64,000 nucleotides of DNA, from assembly GCA_018896025.1 (NCBI GenBank), contig JAHIND010000001.1, positions 1-64,000 of the forward strand, given 5' to 3'. The stretch comes from Pseudomonadota bacterium (GTDB lineage Bacteria > Desulfobacterota > Desulfarculia > Desulfarculales > Desulfarculaceae). Position 1 is the first letter of the stretch, and each line of letters starts with the position of its first letter. The position numbers and the translations under genes are program-made. The notes beneath the pieces were generated by a model. It had not been told where the DNA came from, searched no databases, and saw nothing but the letters and a program-made list of their open reading frames with translations. Shown here in pieces: positions 49,168 through 57,110 of this stretch.

Positions 49168-50229
49168 TTAGTCGTCCTCGGGCAGGCTCGTCTCGCTCTT
49201 CATGAACTCCCTTAGCAGCACCGTGGCGTAGGAACCCTTGGGCAGGCTGAAGCTGAACACCAGGCCCTCGGGGGCCTCGCTTATGCAGAGGCCCTCCACC
49301 ATCAGGCGGCCCACCCGGCGGCTGCCCATGAGGCCCGATTTTTTTAGCGCGGCCTGATCCACTTCTTCCTCTTCCAGAATCTCACGCTCGAAAGAAGCGG
49401 CGGGCTCGTTGGGCCAGCGCATCTTCTTGCCGAACATGGGGCCGGTGTAGCTGATCTGGCCCGCGTCCAGGCGGGGCTGCTCCAGGGCCGCCTCGTCGGT
49501 GGTGAACATGCCTCCGGTGTCGGTCTTCTTGGCCAGGTCCCCGCCCACCAGACGGGTGAAGTCGCCCCGCTGTATGCGCCGGGCCAGCCAGGCGTTGAAC
49601 AGGGCCGCCTGCCAAGCATTGAGCAGGAGCTTGCGCAGCCACTTGTCGCGGGGCCCCCGGCCGGTGAGGGCCCGGCGGCCCTGGAGCGCGTTGTCGCCCT
49701 CGCGGCCGAAGCGCTGGGTGCCGTAGAAGTTGGGCAGGCCGCGCTCGCCGATGGCGGCGGCCACCGCCTGGGCCGTGGCCAGGGCTCCCGGCTCGGCCCC
49801 GGCCACCAGGATGGTGAAGCGGTTGCCCAGCAGGTGGCCGGTCTTCAGCTTGTTCTGATGGCGTCCCCCGTCCAGGACCTTCACCGGCAGCTCGCCCTCG
49901 ATTTTTTGGGCCACCTGCTCCAGGGTGAGGTTGTCCAGGGGCAGGGAGAAGCTCTGCACCGCCCTGGCCTGCTTGTCCTTGAGCCCGGCGAAACCCACGT
50001 CCCCCCGCGGCAAATCGAAAAGCTGGGCCAGGCGGTCGGCCAGGGAGCGGGTGGTCATGCCCTCCCGGGACAGGCGCAGATACAGATGAGGCCCCACCCC
50101 TTCGGGCAGGTACAGGGGTATCTCCTCCACCACGAAGTGGGAGGGCTCGGCCTTGATGACCCCGCCCACGCCGGGCAACTCCGGGGTGATGAAGGGCGGC
50201 GGCCCCATTTCGCTGGGCAGCGGGCTCAT
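49168..50229 (-). CDS. truD: tRNA pseudouridine(13) synthase
   Basis: This 353-residue TruD forms pseudouridine 13 in tRNA-Glu. The catalytic Asp lies in VGFAGLKDKQARAVQSFS, and GLPNFYGTQRFG (TruD domain signature) and the NAWQAALFNAWLARR helix are present. The initial segment PSHFVVEEIPLYLPEGVGPHLY is also typical. ATG 50229 overlaps the stop of the upstream photolyase gene (ATGA), so the two are co-translated. An unrelated frame extends further upstream within the photolyase gene. Confidence 0.93.
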   Translation of the reverse strand: MSPLPSEMGPPPFITPELPGVGGVIKAEPSHFVVEEIPLYLPEGVGPHLYLRLSREGMTTRSLADRLAQLFDLPRGDVGFAGLKDKQARAVQSFSLPLDNLTLEQVAQKIEGELPVKVLDGGRHQNKLKTGHLLGNRFTILVAGAEPGALATAQAVAAAIGERGLPNFYGTQRFGREGDNALQGRRALTGRGPRDKWLRKLLLNAWQAALFNAWLARRIQRGDFTRLVGGDLAKKTDTGGMFTTDEAALEQPRLDAGQISYTGPMFGKKMRWPNEPAASFEREILEEEEVDQAALKKSGLMGSRRVGRLMVEGLCISEAPEGLVFSFSLPKGSYATVLLREFMKSETSLPEDD

Positions 50230-51695
50230 GCCTCTCCCTTGCCTTTGTAGCGTTCCAGGTATTCCTTGAGCCTCAGCTTGCGCCTGGTGTTGGCGCTGGT
50301 CATGTAGCGAACCTTGCCGAACACCGGGCGCTCGGTCCAGGGATGGTCGAAGCGCCCCAACACCCAGAATATGCCGCTGATGGAGTTGGGGTCGCGCCCG
50401 TCCAGGGCGTAGCGGTCGTTGAGCTCCAACATGGCCGCCAGGGCCAGCTTGGCCGAACTGCTCCAGGCCAGGATGTTCTTGCCCCAGAGCATGCGCAGGT
50501 AGTTGTGGATCACCCCCTCGCGCAGGAGCTGGCGCTGGGCCGCGTTCCACAAGGTGTCGTGGGTCTGGGCCCGGCGCAGTATCTCCCGGCCGTACACGTA
50601 GCTTCGATCGTCCTCGGCGTGCTGGTGCAGGGTCTCGATTGCCCACTCGGGCAGGGAGGCGTAGCGGTCGTAGTCCGGGCGGTACTTGCAGAAGTTGTAG
50701 CCCAGCTCCCGCCAGGTGACCAGCTGATCCAGGAAGGCCTCCGCGCCGGGGCTCATGCCCCACCAGCCCTCGCGGTGGCCCTGGGCCCCGGAGCCCAGGC
50801 GGTCCGGGGACCAGCCCTCGGCCTCGGCCACCTCGGCGAACGCCTGGTGGGAGGAGATGTGCCCGAAGTGCAGATAGGGGCTCAGGCCGCTGGTGGCGCT
50901 GGCGTCGGGGTGGCGGCAGCCGTCGGCGTAGCGCAGGCGGCCGTCCTCCACGAAATGGGCCAGGCGCTTGCCCGCGGCCACCGGCCCGCCGGGGATGGGC
51001 GAAGGGGCCACCTGGTGGTCCAGGGGCAGCCCGGCCAGGGCCTGGGGCGAGGCGGACAGCAGGGCCGAGCTGGCCGCGCTCCAGCGCTGGGTTATCTCCC
51101 CGGCCAGGCGGGCCTTGCCCGGCAATTCCTCTGCCAGGGGATCGGCTAGGGGCGGCTCGGCCAAGTGCACCGGCAACAGGCGCTGCAGGATGCGCCGGAA
51201 GGACTGGGCGGTCTTGTATTCATGGCCCCCGGCGCACATGGGCAGCAGGCCGCAGGAGTCCACCGCCTCCAGGCGCACGTTCAGCTTGGCCCCGGTCGCG
51301 TTCACCATGCGGGGCAGGAAAAAGGCCGGGAACTGGTCGGTGACCACCAGGCAGGCCTCGGCGGCCATGGCCTGCAAAAGGCCCTTGCCCTCGCCGGGCG
51401 CGCGCTCCACGAAGGGATGGTAGCGCACCCCCTTGTCCTTGAAAGCCTCCTGGTTGTCGGCCATGCCTTGCAGGATGAAGGCGTGCAGCCTATCCGAGGC
51501 GTAGGGGTAGTCCACGCGCAAGGCTTCCAGCACCAACAGGGGCTTGTTCAACTGGCGGCACATGTCCGCCGCCCGCTCCAAGCCGTAGTTGTAGGCCGTG
51601 CGCCGGGCGGAGGTCATCCAGTAGAGCACGTAGCTCCCCTCTGGCTTAATCTGGCGGTCGTTCACCGCCCTGATGCGGATTTTGGGTACTGGCAA
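50226..51695 (-). CDS. phr: Deoxyribodipyrimidine photolyase (class II-like)
   Basis: The 489-residue flavoprotein repairs UV-induced cyclobutane pyrimidine dimers with light. The N-terminal alpha/beta antenna domain has VLYWMTSARRTAYNYGLERAADMC; the C-terminal FAD domain has SGLSPYLHFGHISSHQA, WRELGYNFCKYRPDY, EGVIHNYLRMLWGKNILAW and a final DPNSISGIFWVLGRFDHPWTERPVFGKVRYM, all characteristic of class II enzymes. TTG 51695 is preferred because GGAGG lies 5 nt upstream (on the minus strand). It is unexpected in a strict anaerobe unless the cells see light. Confidence 0.9.
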   Translation of the reverse strand: MPVPKIRIRAVNDRQIKPEGSYVLYWMTSARRTAYNYGLERAADMCRQLNKPLLVLEALRVDYPYASDRLHAFILQGMADNQEAFKDKGVRYHPFVERAPGEGKGLLQAMAAEACLVVTDQFPAFFLPRMVNATGAKLNVRLEAVDSCGLLPMCAGGHEYKTAQSFRRILQRLLPVHLAEPPLADPLAEELPGKARLAGEITQRWSAASSALLSASPQALAGLPLDHQVAPSPIPGGPVAAGKRLAHFVEDGRLRYADGCRHPDASATSGLSPYLHFGHISSHQAFAEVAEAEGWSPDRLGSGAQGHREGWWGMSPGAEAFLDQLVTWRELGYNFCKYRPDYDRYASLPEWAIETLHQHAEDDRSYVYGREILRRAQTHDTLWNAAQRQLLREGVIHNYLRMLWGKNILAWSSSAKLALAAMLELNDRYALDGRDPNSISGIFWVLGRFDHPWTERPVFGKVRYMTSANTRRKLRLKEYLERYKGKGEA

Positions 51696-51797
51696 GTTTT
51701 CCTCCGGATGGCATAGCTTAGGCCAAGGCGGGCCTGGGAGCAAGAGCGTTGACATCTCCCAGTCACCCCTCGGAAAATGGGACAAAAGGAGGCCGCT

Positions 51798-52766
51798 ATG
51801 AACAAACACGCCCGGCCCGAGGTGGTGGTCAGCAAATGCCTCGGCTTCGAGGCCTGCCGCTGGAACGGCGAGACGGTGCACGAGCCTTTCGTGGAACTTC
51901 TGGGGCCCTGGGTGGGCTGGCATCCGGTGTGCCCGGAGATGGCCATTGGCCTGGGGGTGCCCCGGGACCCCATCCGGGTGGTGGAGCAAAAAGGCCGCCC
52001 CCGCCTTTTGCAGCCGTCCACCGGCCACGACTGCACCAGGGATATGCAAAACTTCTGCGCCGAGCACCTGGACGCCCTGGGCCTGGTGGACGGTTTTCTC
52101 CTGAAAAACCGCTCCCCCTCCTGCGGCCCCTTGGACGTGAAGATTTATTCCAGCCTCAAGCCGGGGGCCAGCTCCCGGCGCGGCCCCGGCATTTTCGGCG
52201 GCGAGGTGATGCGCCGCTTTCCCATGCTGGCCGTGGAGCACGAGGGGCGCCTGAACAACTTCATGCTGCGCGAACGCTGGCTCACCCGGTTGTTCACCCT
52301 GGCCGATTTCCGCCGCATGGCGGGCTGGGACTCCATGGGTGAGCTGGTCAAGTTCCACAGCCGCCACAAGCTGTTGTTGATGGCCTACAACCAGCAGCAG
52401 CTCAGGATCATGGGCGCGCTGGTGGCCAACCCGGAGAAGCGCCCCGCCCCGGAGGTGATCGCGGTGTACGGTGACCACCTGGGCAAGGCCCTGGCCCGCT
52501 CGCCCAGCGCGGGCCAGGTGATCAACGTGCTCATGCACGCGGAAGGCTATTTCAAGAAGCAGCTCAACGCGGCGGAAAAGGCCCTGTTCCTGGAGACCCT
52601 GGACAAGTACCGCGCCAAAAAGCTGCCCCTGTCCGTGGCCCAGGCCTTGCTAAGCTCCTGGATCGCCCGCTTCGGCTCGGACTACCTGGCCGGGCAGAGC
52701 TTTTTCGCCCCCTACCCCGAGGAGCTCATGGAGATAAGCGACTCGGGCAAGGGCCGCGACTACTAG
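51798..52766 (+). CDS. DUF523-DUF1722 protein (YbgA-like)
   Basis: This 322-residue two-domain protein has an N-terminal DUF523 (residues about 7-160: VSKCLGFEACRWNGE, VCPEMAIGLGVPRDPIRVV, LLKNRSPSCGPLDVKIY, with four conserved Cys) and a C-terminal DUF1722 (about 190-305: LVKFHSRHKLLLMAYNQQQLRIMG, LPLSVAQALLSSWIARF). DUF1722 is E. coli YbgA, which is encoded beside phr; the divergent arrangement with photolyase here repeats that association. Function is unknown; a role in photoprotection is inference. AGGAGG lies 6 nt upstream. Confidence 0.88.
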   Translation: MNKHARPEVVVSKCLGFEACRWNGETVHEPFVELLGPWVGWHPVCPEMAIGLGVPRDPIRVVEQKGRPRLLQPSTGHDCTRDMQNFCAEHLDALGLVDGFLLKNRSPSCGPLDVKIYSSLKPGASSRRGPGIFGGEVMRRFPMLAVEHEGRLNNFMLRERWLTRLFTLADFRRMAGWDSMGELVKFHSRHKLLLMAYNQQQLRIMGALVANPEKRPAPEVIAVYGDHLGKALARSPSAGQVINVLMHAEGYFKKQLNAAEKALFLETLDKYRAKKLPLSVAQALLSSWIARFGSDYLAGQSFFAPYPEELMEISDSGKGRDY

Positions 52767-52784
52767 GGCCCGCCAAAAATTGAT

Positions 52785-52811
52785 ACGCCCCGCCGCTGAG
52801 CGGCGGGGCGT
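52785..52811. terminator. Perfect 12-bp hairpin between convergent genes
   Basis: ACGCCCCGCCGC-TGA-GCGGCGGGGCGT. No U-run follows on the + strand; on the minus strand ATCAATTTTTGG follows, so it may terminate the tmc operon better than the + strand gene. Confidence 0.7.
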
Positions 52812-52837
52812 GCGAGGTTCTCGCGGGCAGTGCGGAG

Positions 52838-53260
52838 CTACTTCTTCTTGGCTTGCTTGGCCTTGGCGGCCGGGGCTCCCTTGCGGTGGCAGTCGCCGCA
52901 CATGATGGGCCCGGTCTTGGGCGCTTTCATCTCGATGAGCTTCAGGTGGCAGCTCTTGCACTGCTGGTGAAAGGCCAGGGTCAAAGGCGTGGGGTTCTTG
53001 GCCGTGGCCGAGGACTGGTGGCACTCGGAGCACTTGGCCTCGCCGCCGCCCTGGTTGGCCATGAACTTGTCGTACTCGTGGTGACAGGCGGTGCACTCGT
53101 AGATCTCCGAGTGCTTGCCGTGGCTGAACACCACCGGCGGCCGGTCCTTCAGGCCCTGTTCGACGCTGGATATGGTCATAACCTCTTCCTGGCCCAGCAC
53201 CATGGGCGCGCACAGGGCCAAGGCCAGGGCCACGGCCAAGAAAGTCGTCAAATACTTCAT
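52838..53260 (-). CDS. tmcA: Tetraheme cytochrome c3 (TmcA-like)
   Basis: This 140-residue periplasmic cytochrome has a signal peptide (KYLTTFLAVALALALCAPMVLG) and four CxxCH heme motifs in the mature part: CTACH, CSECH, CKSCH and CGDCH. Axial His come from FSHGKHSEIY and FHQQC-type segments. It ends with a Lys-rich tail. Position after the TmcB- and TmcC-like genes identifies it as the periplasmic partner of a Tmc complex, which passes electrons from hydrogenases or formate dehydrogenases across the membrane in sulfate reducers. AGGAG lies upstream of ATG 53260. Confidence 0.9.
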   Translation of the reverse strand: MKYLTTFLAVALALALCAPMVLGQEEVMTISSVEQGLKDRPPVVFSHGKHSEIYECTACHHEYDKFMANQGGGEAKCSECHQSSATAKNPTPLTLAFHQQCKSCHLKLIEMKAPKTGPIMCGDCHRKGAPAAKAKQAKKK

Positions 53261-53284
53261 GGAGCTACTCCTCGCCATCTCCAG

Positions 53285-54724
53285 CTAGCTTTCCTGCACC
53301 TCACCGGCCTCTTCCATGGCTCCCTCTTCCACCTCCCGCTTGGCCTCTTCTTCGGCCAGGACGGCTTCTTGTTCGTCCTCCTCGGGCGGGATCATGCTCT
53401 CGGGAATCTCCATGATTTCGGTGATTATCTCTTTGAATGAGACGACTTTCACCTTCAGGTCGTATTCCTTGTTCAGGTCGTTGATCTGGTCGAAGCAGTT
53501 GTGGCAGGGCACGATGACGTGGGTGGCCCCGGTGGCCCTGATCTGCTCGGCCTTTATCTTGCCTGACTCCATGCGCCGCCTTTTATAGGGCGGGCCCATG
53601 GGGATGAATCCCCCGCCGCCGCCGCAGCAGTGGTTGTGTTCGCGGTTGGGGGTCATGTCCACGAAGTCCTCGCAGAGCATGTTCACCAACTCGCGGCCTA
53701 CGTCCCACAGCCCGCCGTTGCGGCTCACGTTGCAGGGGTCCTGGTAGGTGACCTTGTGCTTGAATTTGTGCTTCAGCTTGATCTTGCCGTCGCGCATGAT
53801 GTTGCGGAACAACTCCACCGAGTGGATCACCGGCACCGGCGGCTTGCCGCCGGGGATGCCCACCCAGTAGGGGCCCTCGAACTTGGCCGAACGGAAGGCG
53901 TGGCCGCATTCGGTGATGACGATGGCCTTCACCCCCAGTTCCAGGGCCTTGTCGTACATGGCCTTGACCGGGATGGTGGCCACGGCCCTATCGCCCGCGA
54001 ACATGGCCAGGTTGGTGCTGTCCCAGCCGGTGCTGGGCATGGTCCAGTTGAGCCCGGCTATGTGGAATATCTCGGCGGCCATGCCCACGTCCTGGGGATA
54101 GTACATGGGCTCGCGGGGGTTGACCGTGTACATGTAGTCGGCCCCCTGCTTGTCCATGGGAATCTCCAGGCCGTGCACCTCCTCGCCGTATTCCTCGGCC
54201 ATCCAGTCGCAGGTCTCGATCCAGTCCTCGGTGGCCATGGCCATCTGGTTGCCGGTGGTGCGGATGTTTTCGGTGGTGCGGGCCAGGCCGTCGGGCACGA
54301 TCCCCTGGGAATAGCACACCGCCCGGGCGGTGGCGATCATGGTGGCGATATCGATGCCGAAAGGACAGTACATGGTGCAGCGGCGGCAGGCGGTGCATTG
54401 GCCCCACACCACCTCCTTGCACTCCTCCAAAAACTCGCGGCTCACCTCGCCCTTGGCCTTGTACATCTTGCCGATGGTGTTGATGGCCTTGTAGGCCGGG
54501 CTAAGCTTGGGGTCCTTGTCCTTGGCCAGATAGAAAAAGCAGCTCTCGGCGCACAGACCGCAGCGGGAGCAAATGCTCAACCACATGCGCATGCGCGCGC
54601 CCTCGTTGGCCGCCAGAATGGTCTTTATCTTGCCCACATCCACCGGCTTGGGGGCCTCGGCCTCCGGGGAAGCCGCGGCCTTTTCCTGGACCTTGTCCGC
54701 GGCCTTTTGGGCTTCTGCCGTCAT
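53285..54724 (-). CDS. tmcB: HdrD-like iron-sulfur protein (TmcB/HmcF type)
   Basis: The 479-residue cytoplasmic protein has two [4Fe-4S] ferredoxin motifs (CSRCGLCAESC from Cys52; CTACRRCTMYCP from Cys110) followed by CCG-type domains: ITECGHAFRS, QDPCNVSRNGG, NHCCGGGGGF and VPCHNCFDQIN. This matches TmcB/HmcF, the subunit thought to reduce a cytoplasmic disulfide or DsrC-like partner. The N-terminus (about 1-30) and C-terminus (about 445-479) are low-complexity charged segments not needed for the core. It lies between the TmcC-like and cytochrome c3 genes. Confidence 0.9.
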   Translation of the reverse strand: MTAEAQKAADKVQEKAAASPEAEAPKPVDVGKIKTILAANEGARMRMWLSICSRCGLCAESCFFYLAKDKDPKLSPAYKAINTIGKMYKAKGEVSREFLEECKEVVWGQCTACRRCTMYCPFGIDIATMIATARAVCYSQGIVPDGLARTTENIRTTGNQMAMATEDWIETCDWMAEEYGEEVHGLEIPMDKQGADYMYTVNPREPMYYPQDVGMAAEIFHIAGLNWTMPSTGWDSTNLAMFAGDRAVATIPVKAMYDKALELGVKAIVITECGHAFRSAKFEGPYWVGIPGGKPPVPVIHSVELFRNIMRDGKIKLKHKFKHKVTYQDPCNVSRNGGLWDVGRELVNMLCEDFVDMTPNREHNHCCGGGGGFIPMGPPYKRRRMESGKIKAEQIRATGATHVIVPCHNCFDQINDLNKEYDLKVKVVSFKEIITEIMEIPESMIPPEEDEQEAVLAEEEAKREVEEGAMEEAGEVQES

Positions 54725-54764
54725 GAATAAGCTCCCGTTGTTGATTTGATCTTCTTACCTGATC

Positions 54765-55430
54765 TCACCAGACCCGAGCCCCGCGCCGAGTTCCGAACTC
54801 ATAGCCGATGGCCGAGCGGCTGGCAAAGAAGAGCACCATGTGGGCCAGCTTGGAGAAGGGCAGCACGATCAAGAGCACCTCGCTCAGGAAAATATGCAGG
54901 TTCAGCATGAGGCCGTAGGGGCCGTATTGGTTGAAAGCCAGCCAGCCGGTGACAAAGGGGGCCAGGGCCAACAGGACCAGGGTGTAGTCCCAGGCGCTGG
55001 TGAGGATGCGCACCTCGGGCCGGGCCAGGCGGCGCAGCAAAAAGAAGGCTCCGCAGGCGATCACCGCCAGGGAGGCCCAGTCGGCCACCGCGTCGGGCAG
55101 GCTGGGCAGGCTCCAGCCCCAGGCCTGCTCGAAGAGCATGTTGTGCGCCCCCAAAAACAAGGGCACCCCGATCCAGCAGATGTGGAAGACCCACACCGCG
55201 CCGGTGAACGCCGGCTGGTTGCGGCTGGAGACGCTGGCCCAGGGCAGGACCCAGTGGATGATGGAGCGCCAGGCCCAAACGGCGCTCTTGAAATCGTGCC
55301 AGGGCTTGTCGCGCTCAACGCTCAGACCGTAGAGCCAGGCCACCCGCACGGCCAAGCCACCCACGAAAATAATAACGGTTATCCAGAGCGCCGGTCCGGT
55401 CAGAAACTCGTAGAGCTTATCCATCGCCAT
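54765..55430 (-). CDS. tmcC: Membrane cytochrome b subunit (TmcC-like)
   Basis: The 221-residue NarI-like membrane protein has about five transmembrane helices (starting at 14, 75, 115, 150 and 185). Histidines that could hold heme b are in HWVLPW, VFHICW, GAHNML, LHIFL and LAHMVLF. Size and gene context match TmcC, the quinone-reactive membrane anchor of the Tmc complex. It is the first gene of a tmcC-tmcB-tmcA operon, an order opposite to the tmcABCD order I recall from Desulfovibrio. A TmcD-like gene is not seen. Confidence 0.82.
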   Translation of the reverse strand: MAMDKLYEFLTGPALWITVIIFVGGLAVRVAWLYGLSVERDKPWHDFKSAVWAWRSIIHWVLPWASVSSRNQPAFTGAVWVFHICWIGVPLFLGAHNMLFEQAWGWSLPSLPDAVADWASLAVIACGAFFLLRRLARPEVRILTSAWDYTLVLLALAPFVTGWLAFNQYGPYGLMLNLHIFLSEVLLIVLPFSKLAHMVLFFASRSAIGYEFGTRRGARVW

Positions 55431-55861
55431 GGCGCAATCCTCACCTCCCCAGCCCGTGCAACCCGGTCAATACTCCGCCCGCGACCTGTGCTGTGAGCCG
55501 GCAAAAGTCAGGGGAAAAGGCGGAATCAACGACCATAATGGTATGGTTAGCCCCGCAAATAAGTCAAGGGCTATCTGTTCATCAACGCTGCTATTTTAGA
55601 CTTAACTCCCGCTAAAAACCATCCGGTGGGTACGCGCTCACCCCCTGATTTAGGCAGGTATTTCCGGCTGGTCATTTTGTTCGGCAGCTAAAGCCGTTGG
55701 GCTTCCAGCAACCCCATATATCATTAATAGACTATCATTAACTATGGAATAATCCACCGCCGCTTACATGCCGCCGTTGACATAGGAAATGAAGCGACCT
55801 ATACATTGAACGAGGCGTCAGGCCTCCTCCACACCCATAGTTCTTTCAGCGGGAGAAAACA
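55431..55861. other. AT-rich intergenic region between divergent tmcC and diguanylate cyclase genes
   Basis: This 431-bp gap is markedly AT-rich. It holds the palindrome ACCAT-A-ATGGT (55532-55542), about 100 bp upstream of tmcC, and the sigma-70 promoter of the cyclase gene. No reading frame or structured RNA is evident. Confidence 0.55.
55777..55805 (+). promoter_or_regulatory. Sigma-70 promoter of the diguanylate cyclase gene
   Basis: TTGACA (55777-55782), a 17-nt spacer and TATACA (55800-55805): close to the consensus with ideal spacing, giving a leader of about 50 nt. Confidence 0.8.
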
Positions 55862-56848
55862 ATGGATCGCCCCTCCGATGGCCGCCCGCCCCAGGAGCCT
55901 TCATCCTCGCACTGTTGGCTGGAGGTCCCTGATCTGACCGCTGTGGACTACCACTCCCCGGCCCACATCCTGTTGCTGGTCTCCGACACCGAGGAGGGGC
56001 CGCACCTGGCCCAGGTCTTTTCCGGCCAGGGCCACCGGGTCACCCTGGCCTCCCACTGGGACGACGCCCTCAAGCAACTGGAGGACGTCCCGGAGCTGGA
56101 GCTGATAATCACCGACCTGGCCGGGCGAGACGAGCACGGCATAGGCCCGGCCCACGACCTGGGCACGCCCCAAATCCTCTCCTCCCTGCCGGTGATCGTG
56201 CTTTGCCGGGAAGAAGACCTGACTCCGCTGATGAACCAGTGGGCCAACGGCGCGGCGGATTTCCTCAGCCGCCCCTACGGCGACACCGAGCTTTTGGTGC
56301 GGGTGCGCCGGGCCTTGATCCAGTCGCGCACCATGCGCCTGTACCTGAGGGCCGCTCACCGCGACCCCCTCACCGGGCTGTACAACAAGCGGGTTTTCAG
56401 GGAGATGCTGCCCCGGGAGATGAGCCGCAGCACCCGCTACGGGGTGCCCCTGGGCCTCATCTTCGCGGACCTGGACAACTTCAAGGAGGTCAACGACACC
56501 CACGGCCACATCATCGGGGACCAGGTTTTGCAGGCCTTCGCCCGCCGCCTGTGCCTGTGGGTGCGCGAGGGCGATCTGGTGTCCCGCTACGGCGGGGAGG
56601 AGTTCGTGGTGCTGGCCCCGGGGGCGGGCGTCAAGGGCATCAGCGTTTTGGCCGAGCGCATACGCCAGGCCATGGAAAGGCCCATCAGCACCCGGCGGGG
56701 GCAGATCACGGTCACCGTCAGCCAGGGGGCGGCGGTTTTCAACGGCGACAAGCAACTGAGCGCGGACGGGTTTTTGAACCAGGCCGACCAGGCCCAGTAC
56801 CGGGCCAAAGCCCAGGGCCGCAACCGGGTGGTGATGGCCGACTCATAG
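55862..56848 (+). CDS. Response regulator with GGDEF domain (diguanylate cyclase)
   Basis: This 328-residue protein has a receiver domain (about 34-150) and a GGDEF domain (about 165-328). The GGEEF active site is at 244-248 and an RxxD inhibitory site at 235-238, so it should make cyclic-di-GMP with product feedback. The receiver has the acceptor Asp85 (LIITDLAG) but the conserved signalling Lys is Arg137 (LSRPYG), and the first acidic pair is reduced to one Asp (SDTEE), so phosphorylation may be weak or absent. No cognate kinase gene is adjacent; the PAS kinase at 37487 is the only one in the window. Confidence 0.93.
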   Translation: MDRPSDGRPPQEPSSSHCWLEVPDLTAVDYHSPAHILLLVSDTEEGPHLAQVFSGQGHRVTLASHWDDALKQLEDVPELELIITDLAGRDEHGIGPAHDLGTPQILSSLPVIVLCREEDLTPLMNQWANGAADFLSRPYGDTELLVRVRRALIQSRTMRLYLRAAHRDPLTGLYNKRVFREMLPREMSRSTRYGVPLGLIFADLDNFKEVNDTHGHIIGDQVLQAFARRLCLWVREGDLVSRYGGEEFVVLAPGAGVKGISVLAERIRQAMERPISTRRGQITVTVSQGAAVFNGDKQLSADGFLNQADQAQYRAKAQGRNRVVMADS

Positions 56849-56959
56849 GACCTAGCCCACACAACGCCTGAAAGCCGGGCGCGAGCCACAGTTGGGCATT
56901 CCAGCGATCTGTGCAACAAACAAGACGGCCTTTCATTGGGGAGGAATTTATACTCCGGA

Positions 56960-57081
56960 CCGGCACAGCCAGCCGCAGGCAGACAAGGCGACTGGCAAGC
57001 GAGGGCCGTAGGCGTAGCTTAAGCTACGTCGAGGCCCGAGCGCGGCCAGCAACGCCGTATGCCGGTGGCTGGCGCAGCCGG
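56960..57081 (+). repeat. Dispersed palindromic repeat, copy K
   Basis: Full copy of the second subtype: CCGGCACAGCCAGCCGCAGG left end, GGCGTAGC-TTAA-GCTACGTC hairpin, CCGGTGGCTGGCGCAGCCGG right end. It is 29 nt from the sfsA stop codon, the loosest placement in the set. Confidence 0.9.
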
Positions 57082-57110
57082 ACGCTCTACCTCGGTGGTT
57101 TGTGGGGTGC

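Noticed and set aside
50230..50763. N-terminal extension of truD
   Set aside because: It is the alternate frame of the photolyase gene; the TruD-like sequence begins at ATG 50229.
191..57081. Repeat family as a CRISPR array
   Set aside because: Units are about 122 bp, dispersed kilobases apart, with no regular spacers and no cas genes.
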